Assembly (NCBI RefSeq): GCF_038050405.1
Contig: NZ_CP150901.1
Coordinates: 2,666,001-2,730,000 of the forward strand
DNA length: 64,000 nucleotides
Source of the DNA: Paraburkholderia sp. IMGN_8
GTDB taxonomy: Bacteria > Pseudomonadota > Gammaproteobacteria > Burkholderiales > Burkholderiaceae
Direction of reading: 5' to 3'
Positions 28,142 to 36,615 of the stretch are shown here, in pieces. The notes beneath the pieces were generated by a model. That model made no database searches, had not been told where the DNA came from, and saw only the letters and a program-made list of their open reading frames with translations. Within the stretch, counting starts at the first letter, position 1; every line of letters begins with the position of its first letter. The position numbers and the translations under genes were made by a program.

Positions 28142-29077
28142 ATGGGCAAAGATATCAACCGCATTGCCATTATCGGCACCGGCGTCATTGGCGCAAGTTG
28201 GGCCGCCCTGTTTCTGGCCAGAGGCCTGGATGTCATCGCCACGGACATTGCGCCGGATGCCAAGCCGAAGCTCGAGGCATTCATCAAAGCGGCATGGCCC
28301 GCCCTGGAAGGATTGGGACTGGCGCCAAAGGCCTCACGTTCCAGACTGCAGTTCACCGCCGATCTTGACGAAGCGGTGGCTGGCAGCGATTTTGTTCAGG
28401 AGAATGGGCCCGAGCGGATCGACTTCAAGAAAGACCTCTACAGGCATCTCGACAACATCCTCGCACCCAGCACGATCATCGCATCGAGTTCGTCGGGCCT
28501 GACCATGAGCGAGATCCAGTCGGCTTGCAGACACCACCCCGAGCGGTGCGTGATCGGGCATCCGTTCAATCCGCCGCATCTGATACCGCTTGTTGAAATT
28601 GTCGGCGGCGCCAGGACATCGGAAGAGACGATTGAACGCGTCGCGGCTTTCTACAGCAGTCTGGGCAAGCGCACGGTCCGGCTGCACAAGGAGGTGCCGG
28701 GGCACGTCGCCAATCGACTGCAAGCCGCGCTCTATCGTGAGATGGTGTACCTGATTTCGGAAGGCGTGGTCAGCGTAGCCGACGCGGATACCGCCGTTTC
28801 CTGGGGTCCAGGCCTGCGCTGGGGGGGCATGGGGCCTAGTCTGCTCTTCCATCTGGGCGGAGGCGACGGCGGCATCGAACATTTCTTCGAACAGTTCACT
28901 GGCCCTTTGACCGCGTGGTGGCACGTGCTTGGCACGCCCGAGTTGACCCCCGAAGTCCGCGCGACCATTATCCAGGGTGTTCACGAACAGACGAAATCCC
29001 GATCTGTGCAGGACCTTGCTGCGCATCGCGATGAAATACTGCTCGGCCTTTTATCCCTTCGGCGGGACGAGATCTAA
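28142..29077 (+). CDS. 3-hydroxyacyl/3-hydroxyacid dehydrogenase (carnitine dehydrogenase-like)
   Basis: NAD-dependent dehydrogenase of 311 residues. The Rossmann start IAIIGTGVIGASWAALFLAR, the ENGPER segment with its downstream ASSSSGLTMSEIQ, GHPFNPPHLIPLVEIVGG and EVPGHVANRLQAALYREMVY are all present. The late SWGPGLRWGGMGPSLLFHLG is the form found in L-carnitine dehydrogenase and lambda-crystallin/L-gulonate dehydrogenase proteins, which act on free 3-hydroxy acids. An in-frame TTG three codons earlier is an alternative start. Last gene of the acyl-CoA cluster. Confidence 0.88.
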   Translation: MGKDINRIAIIGTGVIGASWAALFLARGLDVIATDIAPDAKPKLEAFIKAAWPALEGLGLAPKASRSRLQFTADLDEAVAGSDFVQENGPERIDFKKDLYRHLDNILAPSTIIASSSSGLTMSEIQSACRHHPERCVIGHPFNPPHLIPLVEIVGGARTSEETIERVAAFYSSLGKRTVRLHKEVPGHVANRLQAALYREMVYLISEGVVSVADADTAVSWGPGLRWGGMGPSLLFHLGGGDGGIEHFFEQFTGPLTAWWHVLGTPELTPEVRATIIQGVHEQTKSRSVQDLAAHRDEILLGLLSLRRDEI

Positions 29078-29300
29078 CATTGTCGCGCGCTTCGCCGGAC
29101 GCTTTACCCGGCGCGGCGATGGCGCACTCGGTGCCGTGCATTGGCATCGACGAGCGATCTTCGTTTTCTCAAGGCTGGTCAATATCCTGCCCTTTCAGCT
29201 CTTTGTGTTGCGCGGAGATCGGCGCATGCATCGCCTTGCTCGTCTCACTAGCGACCGGGATGCTCGGCGTCGCGCCTGAATAGCTCCTAAAGAGAACGAC

Positions 29301-30770
29301 GTGAATCTGACACTTCTATCCGCCGCCATGCTGGTCGCGATCACCATCGTGGGAGTGCTCGGGCTTCGGCGATTCTCGGACAAAGTCCGGATCACGTTCG
29401 ACCTGAGCTGTTTTCTCGCCATCAGCTTCTACTTTCACGAACAGGGCATTTTCTTCCCGGTGTTTCCGCCCTTGCACGCTCCGGCCGACAGTGGTGCATT
29501 GTGGTTGCGTGCAATAGGCGGTGCATGGTGGCTGCTGGGTTCGCGGATTGTTGTCGCCGCCCTCTGGTTCGCGCATCATCGGGATAGCCGCTCGCGCGGA
29601 GCCAGGCTTTTCTCGGACCTCGCTGCCGCCGCTATCTATATCGCGACGGCCGCGATCGTTCTGAACTCGGTCTTCGCGCTGCCGGTCACAGGCGTGGTCG
29701 CCACCTCAGGCGTCGTGGCGATCGTGCTCGGTCTTGCGCTACAAAACACACTAGCCGACGTGTTTTCCGGCATCGCAGTCGGCATCGAGGCACCGTTCAG
29801 CGTGGGTGATCGAATTCAGATCGCGGACAAGATCGAGGGAATCGTCGTGCAGGTCAACTGGCGGTCGATCCGGATCCACACGGATGGGGACGACATGGCG
29901 ATCATTCCGAACAGCCTGATCGCCAAGGCCGAGATCGTCAACAGAAGCATCCCGAGTCCGCGCAGGGCGGCATCAGTCGAACTATCCTGTCCGGAAAGCG
30001 CCGTTCCGGATCGCGTCATCGAGACCATGCTTCAAGCGACGCTGCTCTGCCCGGACATCCTGCGAACGCCGGCGCCGAGTGCCGTTCTGACTCAGCTCGG
30101 TGCGAGGCGGAACGCCTTCAAGATTTCATTTTTCGTCGGGGACACCAGTCATCTCGGATCGACCAGGGATCTCCTGCTGCGAAGCATGCGCCGCCAACTC
30201 CACTACGCCGGGTTTCTCGACCAGAGCCGCCAGGAAGAAGCTTCAAAGCTCAACCTCACGGAAGAGGCGCTGACCACTCGCCGTCTGGTTCGCGACGTCA
30301 TCCTGTTCGAGTGCCTCGACGAGCAACAACTCGACGGTCTTGCTGCGCTGCTCGAATTGCTTCGACTGGAACCCGGGGATGCGCTCTTCTCGGAAGGGGC
30401 GATCGACGCCTCGCTCTATGTCGTCGCCTGGGGCATCGTCGAACTGAGGCAACAGTCAGGAGCCTCGGCCGAGACGATCGGTCGCATTGGTGCTGGCGAA
30501 TACGTCGGCGAGATCGGCATGCTCATCGCGGCGCCTCATGCGGCGACTGCTGTCGCACTCACGCATTGCAAGATCTACCGGCTCCCGCGCAAGGCGATCG
30601 AGCCATTGTTGTCGAAACACGCAGAATTGGCGTCGGCTTTCGACAAATCGGTACGTCGCGGAATGGAAGCGCTTCATCGTAAGGTTGCGGTTCTCGCCTC
30701 GCCTGACATTGGTCCAACCGGGCAACTGCTGCTAAGAATTCGAAGCCTCTTCCATTTCGACTCTAATTGA
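29301..30770 (+). CDS. MscS-type mechanosensitive channel with C-terminal cyclic-nucleotide-like domain
   Basis: Membrane protein of 489 residues. Four to five N-terminal helices end in the pore helix GVVATSGVVAIVLGLALQNT, followed by the MscS beta domain (PFSVGDRIQIADKIEGIVVQ, then DGDDMAIIPNSLIAKAEIVN). From about residue 325 a cNMP-binding fold is seen: LRLEPGDALFSEGAIDASLY and GEYVGEIGMLIAAPHAATAV. The phosphate-binding Arg of the cassette is His here, so nucleotide binding is uncertain. A lone gene between catabolic and respiratory operons. Confidence 0.88.
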   Translation: MNLTLLSAAMLVAITIVGVLGLRRFSDKVRITFDLSCFLAISFYFHEQGIFFPVFPPLHAPADSGALWLRAIGGAWWLLGSRIVVAALWFAHHRDSRSRGARLFSDLAAAAIYIATAAIVLNSVFALPVTGVVATSGVVAIVLGLALQNTLADVFSGIAVGIEAPFSVGDRIQIADKIEGIVVQVNWRSIRIHTDGDDMAIIPNSLIAKAEIVNRSIPSPRRAASVELSCPESAVPDRVIETMLQATLLCPDILRTPAPSAVLTQLGARRNAFKISFFVGDTSHLGSTRDLLLRSMRRQLHYAGFLDQSRQEEASKLNLTEEALTTRRLVRDVILFECLDEQQLDGLAALLELLRLEPGDALFSEGAIDASLYVVAWGIVELRQQSGASAETIGRIGAGEYVGEIGMLIAAPHAATAVALTHCKIYRLPRKAIEPLLSKHAELASAFDKSVRRGMEALHRKVAVLASPDIGPTGQLLLRIRSLFHFDSN

Positions 30771-31444
30771 CGCATCAGCGTTGTAACCGTACGGCAATGA
30801 CTCGGCCGCTTCTTTCCCAGATCTGACTCCTCGATTACAGGTTTGCTATCTGCTTTGCGGTTCGCGTCCGCCGCTGCAAGCCGCGATCGCCCGAAACGCG
30901 CGCGGACTCGCCAACAGCGTGCGAATCCTGAACTCGCGGGCGATTACTCAATCTTCGCGAGTCCTGAACGACCATGATTACTCCCAGTCGTCCCCATCGT
31001 GACTGTGAGGAAAGAGACATGGCCAGGAAAAAAGTCATACGCATCTATAGAGAACCCCCGGGCGGCTGGGGTGCGCTCAGGCAACCGGCGAAGCGCCCGC
31101 TCTTCAAGGCGTGGCGGTATCCGGCGCGAAGACACTGCTGCACACGAAATTGGCGAGCAACGCGACTTCACATGTCCACGGCGCATTCGAAATGCCCGGT
31201 GGAAACACGCAGCCGCTGCTCGGCTCAGGCATATCAATAAAGCATGCCTTACATCGCAAAAATGCATATTACATATGCGAACGCGAGCGCCATACTGCTT
31301 TTCAACCGACGTGCCGGGACCGGCAACAGTGTGTACACCGCGATTTTCGCGGACGGAACAAGTCACCTGAGATCTCCCGGGGTCACACAAGCGTGACCGC
31401 CGTCGCTACCCATTTTCCTTCGATCAATTGAGGGCTTTTCAGCC
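30771..31444. other. Intergenic region holding an oxidoreductase gene fragment
   Basis: Upstream region of the oxidase operon. Apart from the fragment listed separately I saw no intact gene. No clear Fnr/Anr box (TTGAT-N4-ATCAA) was found by eye, although such a site is common before cbb3-type operons. Confidence 0.4.
31019..31175 (+). pseudogene. N-terminal remnant of an FdhF/YdeP-type molybdopterin oxidoreductase
   Basis: The ATG-led frame starts MARKKVIRIYREPPGGWGAL, very like the start of YdeP-family molybdopterin oxidoreductases (…PAGGWGALK…). The similarity then jumps to another frame that reads QGVAVSGAKTLLHTK, also expected in that family. After that nothing recognisable remains and the cysteine-rich part is gone. 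So this is a frameshifted 5' stub. The call is by motif memory and moderate. Confidence 0.42.
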
Positions 31445-33109
31445 ATGACGCTCACAGTCGGCGCATTGCTTGCACTGTCGTTTCTCATTTCCGTGCTCGG
31501 GCTCTTCATGTTCATCTGGGCACAGACACGAGGTTTGATGCGGGCCGGCCCAGAGGCGGCACAGGTGATATTCGAAACGGGTGAACTCGGCATGGTCGAA
31601 GAACCCGGGATTTCGGCGACGCAACGCAGCGCACTGCAAAGGGCCGAAAGCAATGCCAATGCTTCGGCGACGCGCGGCGACGCGCAACGGGCCGCGCACA
31701 CGCGGCCTGATTTGCTGGCCCGCGAAGCGCAGGACAGGTCGAGCCGCGCCGCCGCGTTCGCGTTTCTCACGTCGTCGATCCTGTGGCTGGTACTCGGCTC
31801 GCTCGCCGGCCTGGTCGCCTCGCAAAAGCTGACGTCGCCCGACTTTCTGGCGCAATCGGCCTGGCTGACGTTCGGCCGCATCAGAACCGCGCACTTGAAT
31901 ATGGTGATCTATGGCTGGGCATCGATGGCAGGCCTGGGCATCGCGTTATGGATGCTGCCGCGGCTGCTGAAGACCCGTCTGGTCGGCGAGCGCTACGCCG
32001 TCGCGGGCGCCGCTCTGTGGAATACCGGCGTCGCGGCCGGTGTCGTGGCGATTCTCGCGGGCTGGACAGACGGCTTGCAGTGGCTCGAGATTCCGTGGCA
32101 GATCGGCATTCTGCTGGCGCTAGGCGGCGCACTGTCAGCCGTGCCGCTATTTTTGACGCTATCCCGCCGCAATGTGGACCACCTGTACGTGTCGGTCTGG
32201 TACATCGCCGCAGCCCTGCTCTGGTTTCCGGTCCTGTATGTCGTCTCGAAAGTGCCGTATGTGCATTTCGGCGTGGAGCAGGCCATCGTCAACTGGTGGT
32301 TCGCACACAACGTGCTTGGCTTGTGGCTTACGCCGCTCGGTCTTGCGTCAGCCTATTACTTCATCGCGAAGGTGCTCGGCCGTCCCATCTATTCATACAA
32401 CCTCTCGCTGGTCGGCTTCTGGGCGCTGGCGATGTTCTATAGCCAGGCCGGCGTTCACCATCTGCTCGGCGGCCCCGTGCCAGCATGGCTGCAAAGCGTC
32501 TCGGTCGTGCAGAGCGTGATGATGCTGATCCCCGTCCTCGCGGTCGGCGTCAATCAGCACATGACGGTGGCCGGGCGCTTCGCGACGCTGCGATATTCGC
32601 CCACGCTGCGCTTCGTCGTGCTGGGCGCAGCGCTGTACACGCTCGTTTCGCTGCAAGGCTCGCTCGAAGCCGTGCCGTTCTTCAATCGCCTCGTGCACTT
32701 CACACAGTACAAGGTCGCGCATGCGCATCTCGGCCTGTATGGCTTTTACTCGATGATCATGTTCGGTTCGATCTATTTCGTGATGCCACGCATACTGGAG
32801 CGGGAGTGGCCCTATCCGAAGTTGATTGCCCTGCATTTCTGGCTGGCTGTGACCGGCTTCGCGATCTACTTCGTTTTTCTGAGCATCGGCGGTGTTCTGC
32901 AGGGCATCGCCATGCTTGATGCCACGCGGCCCTTCATGGATTCCGTCAACGTGCTCACGCCTTACCTGAGAGCGAGAACGTTCGGTGGCGTGTTGATGAC
33001 CGCCGGGCACCTCGTATTCGCATGGCACTTCTTCGCGATGCTGCTCGACCGCGGGACGATCCGTTCCGGCCAGGCGCTTATCGGCGGCGCGCCGTCCGCA
33101 GGAGTCTGA
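31445..33109 (+). CDS. Divergent cbb3-type cytochrome c oxidase subunit I (CcoN-like) with N-terminal extension
   Basis: Heme-copper oxidase subunit of 554 residues. The core has the expected histidines: low-spin heme His in FGRIRTAHLNMVIYG, copper ligands in WWFAHNVLGLWLT and SQAGVHHLLGGP, and heme histidines in YKVAHAHLGLYGF. About 85 extra N-terminal residues hold one extra helix (SFLISVLGLFMFIWAQTRG) resembling CcoS/FixS maturation peptides. Where typical CcoN reads TFEGP, this protein reads SLQGS, losing a conserved Glu. It heads the operon with CcoO, a cytochrome c and a copper ATPase. Oxygen reduction is inferred; a nitric oxide or other role is not excluded. Confidence 0.85.
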   Translation: MTLTVGALLALSFLISVLGLFMFIWAQTRGLMRAGPEAAQVIFETGELGMVEEPGISATQRSALQRAESNANASATRGDAQRAAHTRPDLLAREAQDRSSRAAAFAFLTSSILWLVLGSLAGLVASQKLTSPDFLAQSAWLTFGRIRTAHLNMVIYGWASMAGLGIALWMLPRLLKTRLVGERYAVAGAALWNTGVAAGVVAILAGWTDGLQWLEIPWQIGILLALGGALSAVPLFLTLSRRNVDHLYVSVWYIAAALLWFPVLYVVSKVPYVHFGVEQAIVNWWFAHNVLGLWLTPLGLASAYYFIAKVLGRPIYSYNLSLVGFWALAMFYSQAGVHHLLGGPVPAWLQSVSVVQSVMMLIPVLAVGVNQHMTVAGRFATLRYSPTLRFVVLGAALYTLVSLQGSLEAVPFFNRLVHFTQYKVAHAHLGLYGFYSMIMFGSIYFVMPRILEREWPYPKLIALHFWLAVTGFAIYFVFLSIGGVLQGIAMLDATRPFMDSVNVLTPYLRARTFGGVLMTAGHLVFAWHFFAMLLDRGTIRSGQALIGGAPSAGV

Positions 33110-33111
33110 CC

Positions 33112-33708
33112 ATGAACCGGGTTCTCACCATTGTCATCGGCGCGCTGATCATGCTGGCGATCGCCACGCTCGTGCTGGTCGCATTGCCGTATCGCGAGCT
33201 GCAGGACGAATCGCCGCCCGAACAGCTCAAGCCGTACACCATCGCACAACTGCGCGGCCGCGCCACATACGTCAACATGGGTTGCGTGTATTGCCACTCG
33301 CAACAGCCGCGAGCGGCGACCCTGGGTCCGGACGCATTGCGCGGCTGGGGCCGACCGTCGGTATCGGCCGACTATGCGTACGACTACCCGCAGTTGCTGG
33401 GCGTGTCGCGCACCGGCCCGGATCTGTTCAACATCGGCGCACGGCAACCCAGCGTCGACTGGCATCTCGCTCACCTGTACCAGCCACGCAGTGTGACGCC
33501 TGGAAGCGTAATGCCGTCGTACCCGTTCCTCTTCAAGGTGGTCGCGCATCCTGGACCGGGCGACAAGGTCGTGACGCTGCCGCCGCAATTCGCGCCGGCC
33601 GGCGGCCAGGTCGTCGCCACGCAGGAGGCGCTCGATCTCGTCGCTTACCTGACTGCACTCAATCACACGTATCCCGTTCCCGCCACTGAATCCGGAGTGA
33701 CGAAATGA
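33112..33708 (+). CDS. Cytochrome c oxidase subunit CcoO-like, monoheme
   Basis: Membrane-anchored c-type cytochrome of 198 residues. One N-terminal helix (VLTIVIGALIMLAIATLVLV) precedes a heme site MGCVYCHSQQPR. The later SRTGPDLFNIGARQPSVDWH and VMPSYPFL are CcoO/FixO hallmarks, including the distal Met. It starts two bases after the CcoN stop, and GGAG overlaps the end of that gene, so the subunits are made together. It passes electrons to the CcoN-like subunit. Confidence 0.9.
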   Translation: MNRVLTIVIGALIMLAIATLVLVALPYRELQDESPPEQLKPYTIAQLRGRATYVNMGCVYCHSQQPRAATLGPDALRGWGRPSVSADYAYDYPQLLGVSRTGPDLFNIGARQPSVDWHLAHLYQPRSVTPGSVMPSYPFLFKVVAHPGPGDKVVTLPPQFAPAGGQVVATQEALDLVAYLTALNHTYPVPATESGVTK

Positions 33709-34292
33709 AACACGACACGCAGCAAGACACGATCCACACACGGGAGCATGCGGAACCCATCGAACAGGCGAATCCGGTGCCCTGGCTTCTCGGGCTCGTC
33801 GGCGCATCGCTAGCAGTCTGGGGGGTCAGCTACTTCCTGCTCAATCCGGACCTTGCGCCGGCCAGCGCCAAAGATGCCAGCCGCGACGCTGTGACGAGCG
33901 CCGCAGCACCCGCCGCAGCCGACGGCGCGCAGATCTTCGCGAGCCGCTGTGCCTCATGCCATCAGGCGAGCGGCGCCGGCCTGCCCGGCGTGTTTCCGCC
34001 ACTGGCCGGCTCCGCCTGGGTGAACGGCGACGCGAAGACCGTCGCGCGCATCCTGCTGCTGGGCATCAACGGCAAGATCGGCGTTGCCGGCGCAACCTTC
34101 AACGGCACGATGCCCGCCTTTGGCACGACCCTTTCCGACGCGGAAATCGCGGCGGTGGCCACGCACGTTCGCGCGAGCTTCGGCAACAAGTCGGCTGCAC
34201 TGACAGCCGACCTTGTGAAGGGCGAGCGCACCGCTCTGGGCACGCGAACGACGCCGTGGGCAGGCGGCGACGAACTCTCGAAGCAGCCGTAG
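33705..34292 (+). CDS. Membrane-anchored monoheme cytochrome c (CcoP-like)
   Basis: Protein of 195 residues with one helix near the N-terminus (PWLLGLVGASLAVWGVSYFL) and one class I heme c domain (ASRCASCHQASGAGLPGVFP, distal Met in GTMPAFGTTLSD). True CcoP has two heme sites; here only one is present. Its ATG overlaps the CcoO stop (ATGA). It is probably the electron entry subunit of the oxidase, taking electrons from a soluble donor such as the sulfite-oxidase cytochrome encoded downstream. Confidence 0.87.
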   Translation: MKHDTQQDTIHTREHAEPIEQANPVPWLLGLVGASLAVWGVSYFLLNPDLAPASAKDASRDAVTSAAAPAAADGAQIFASRCASCHQASGAGLPGVFPPLAGSAWVNGDAKTVARILLLGINGKIGVAGATFNGTMPAFGTTLSDAEIAAVATHVRASFGNKSAALTADLVKGERTALGTRTTPWAGGDELSKQP

Positions 34293-34310
34293 AGCCGGAC
34301 GAAACGCAAA

Positions 34311-36602
34311 ATGCAATCCAACCTTCCAGATAGTGCGCTGCTGGATGTGCGCGGCATGTGGTGCACCAGTTGCGCGAACGCATTGGAAAGCATGCTGCGG
34401 CGCCAGCCTGGCGTGCTCGCCGCCAGCGTCAGTTTCGCGGCCGAGTCCGCCTCGCTGCAATGGGACCCGCTCTCGACGTCGCTTGAGCGCGTGCTGCAGC
34501 GCGTCGCCAAACTCGGATACGCGTGCGTCCCCGAAGGCGCGGGGCACGACCGGCGCGCGCATTTCGCCAGAATCCGCCGTGACCTGATGATCCGGCTCGT
34601 GGTTGCCGTGTTCTTTTCGATGTGGGTAATGCCGGCGCAATGGACGCTGTACGTTGCGCCCGAGGGCAGTCTTTCGCCGGCTGCCCAATTTGGGCTGGCG
34701 CTGTTTGCGGGGCTCGCCACCATGCCGGTGATCGGCTACAGTGCGCTGCCGTTTTTTCGCGCGGCGTGGCGCACGCTGCGCGCTCGAGCGCCGGGCATGG
34801 ACGTCCTCGTCGCGGCCGGGGCCAGCGGGTCCTTCGTGCTTTCGGTATGGCAGTTGATACGGGGCGAGTCGACCGTCTATTTCGATTCCGCCGCAATGAT
34901 CGTGGTCTTCCTGTTGGCCGGCAGGCTGCTCGAAACGACCGTGCGAAGCCAATCGGCCGACGCCGTACGCAGCCTGCTCGAATTACCGCCTGAAACCGCG
35001 CATGTGATCGATGCGTCCGGCGCCGAAACGCAAGTCCTTGCCAAGCGGGTGGAACGCGGCAGCGCGGTTCGGGTGTGCCCTGGCGAGCGCGTTCCGCTCG
35101 ACGGCGTCATCACGCAAGGCGTGTCGTCGCTGGATCGCTCGCTGCTGACCGGCGAAACGGCGTTCATCACCGTCGAACCCGGCGACGTGGTCGAAGCCGG
35201 TGCGCTCAATGGAGACGGCGAACTGGTGGTGTTGGTCGAGCGCGCCTGGGGCGAGCGTCGCGTGGATCTGATCGCGCATAGCGTGCGGCAGATGCTCGCG
35301 CGCAAGACGGCGACCCAGGCACTCGCCGAACGGTTCACCCGCTACCTCGTGCCAGCCATCTGCGGGCTCGCGACGCTCGCCTTACTGTGGAACGCAGCCG
35401 AGGGTATGGCCATCGCCGCTGCACTCGAACGCGCCGTGGCGGTGCTCGTCATTACCTGCCCCTGTGCGCTCGGCATGGCCGTGCCGCTCGCGCTTACCGC
35501 TGGGGCGGGGCGAGCGGCGCGCGCGGGCGTGCTGTTCCGGGATGTCGAGGCGATCGAGAAGGCCGGTCGCATCGACCTCTTCTGTTTCGACAAGACCGGA
35601 ACGCTGACCGAAGGCTCGCCCCGGCTCGTCCAGTCGCAATGTGCCGACAGCGTGAGCACAGTCGACCTGTTCGTCGACGCGGCGATCGCCGAGCGCGGCA
35701 GCGAGCATCCGCTCGCGAGGGCCATCGAATCATTGGTACCGCCGTCATGCCGTGCAGCCGTCGACGGCGCAACGGGAACGTCCCGTGCGACGCCCGGCGC
35801 GGGAGTCGAATGGATCGGCGCGGACGGCTCTCGCATTCTTGCCGGCAGCGCGTCCTTTCTCGGCGGGCTCGGCGTACCGGTTCCGGACACGGCAGCCACG
35901 CATACGACGGTTCATGTCGCGCGCGATGGGCAGTGGCGCGGCACGCTGCATTTCGCGGACGCGCCGCGTGCCGGTGCACGCCGCGCGCTGGCCACGTTGC
36001 GCACGACAGGCGCGGCGCTCGCGATGCTGACCGGCGACGAGCCGGCCGTCGGCTTGCGCGTCGCCGAGGCTGTCGGCATTGACTCCGGCGCCGTGTATGC
36101 GGGCCAGTCGCCGGAAGAGAAGGCCCGTCGCATCGTCGCTGCGCAGGCAGCGGGAACGAAGGTCGCGTTCATCGGCGACGGTCTCAACGACGCGCCCGCG
36201 CTCGCGGCGGCCGATCTCGGCATCGCCGTCGCCAACGCGACGGCGTCTTCGGTTGCCGCGGCGTCGATCGTACTGGTCGACGGCGGCATCGAGAAGCTCA
36301 ATGCCGCGCTGGCGATCGCACGGCGCACTGCGCGCGTGATGCGCCAGAACCTCATTGCCGCAGCCATCTACAACTTGCTTGCCGTGCCGCTCGCGTTATC
36401 CGGAGTCGTGTCGCCAGTAATGGCAGCCGCGTTGATGATCGCCAGCTCACTTTCGGTGACGCTCAATTCGTCCCGCCTCGCTGCCGGCGCGATGAACCGG
36501 GACGGCGCTACTGCTGACACGTTCGACACGGACACCGCACATCACCGCAGCACACAGGATCCGGATCTGCAGCGCCCGCCTGCGCCGATGTTCAACACCT
36601 GA
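34311..36602 (+). CDS. Copper-type P1B ATPase (CcoI/FixI-like)
   Basis: Heavy-metal pumping ATPase of 763 residues. An N-terminal metal-binding domain has GMWCTSCANALESML. The membrane metal site reads ITCPCALGMAVPLAL, and phosphorylation Asp is in CFDKTGTLTEGSPRL. HP and GDGLNDAPALAAADLGIAVA motifs follow. Its place directly after oxidase subunit genes matches CcoI/FixI, which supplies copper for assembly of cbb3-type oxidases. A tail of about 35 polar residues follows the last helix. Confidence 0.9.
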   Translation: MQSNLPDSALLDVRGMWCTSCANALESMLRRQPGVLAASVSFAAESASLQWDPLSTSLERVLQRVAKLGYACVPEGAGHDRRAHFARIRRDLMIRLVVAVFFSMWVMPAQWTLYVAPEGSLSPAAQFGLALFAGLATMPVIGYSALPFFRAAWRTLRARAPGMDVLVAAGASGSFVLSVWQLIRGESTVYFDSAAMIVVFLLAGRLLETTVRSQSADAVRSLLELPPETAHVIDASGAETQVLAKRVERGSAVRVCPGERVPLDGVITQGVSSLDRSLLTGETAFITVEPGDVVEAGALNGDGELVVLVERAWGERRVDLIAHSVRQMLARKTATQALAERFTRYLVPAICGLATLALLWNAAEGMAIAAALERAVAVLVITCPCALGMAVPLALTAGAGRAARAGVLFRDVEAIEKAGRIDLFCFDKTGTLTEGSPRLVQSQCADSVSTVDLFVDAAIAERGSEHPLARAIESLVPPSCRAAVDGATGTSRATPGAGVEWIGADGSRILAGSASFLGGLGVPVPDTAATHTTVHVARDGQWRGTLHFADAPRAGARRALATLRTTGAALAMLTGDEPAVGLRVAEAVGIDSGAVYAGQSPEEKARRIVAAQAAGTKVAFIGDGLNDAPALAAADLGIAVANATASSVAAASIVLVDGGIEKLNAALAIARRTARVMRQNLIAAAIYNLLAVPLALSGVVSPVMAAALMIASSLSVTLNSSRLAAGAMNRDGATADTFDTDTAHHRSTQDPDLQRPPAPMFNT

Positions 36603-36615
36603 CAGAAGGATGACC

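Noticed and set aside
29078..29300. Two overlapping short plus-strand frames between the acyl-CoA cluster and the MscS gene
   Set aside because: No ribosome site, no family features, and they conflict with each other.
30974..31240. Full 88-codon frame around the YdeP-like start as an intact small gene
   Set aside because: Only the first 30 residues are protein-like, and the similarity continues in another frame, so a pseudogene is the better call.
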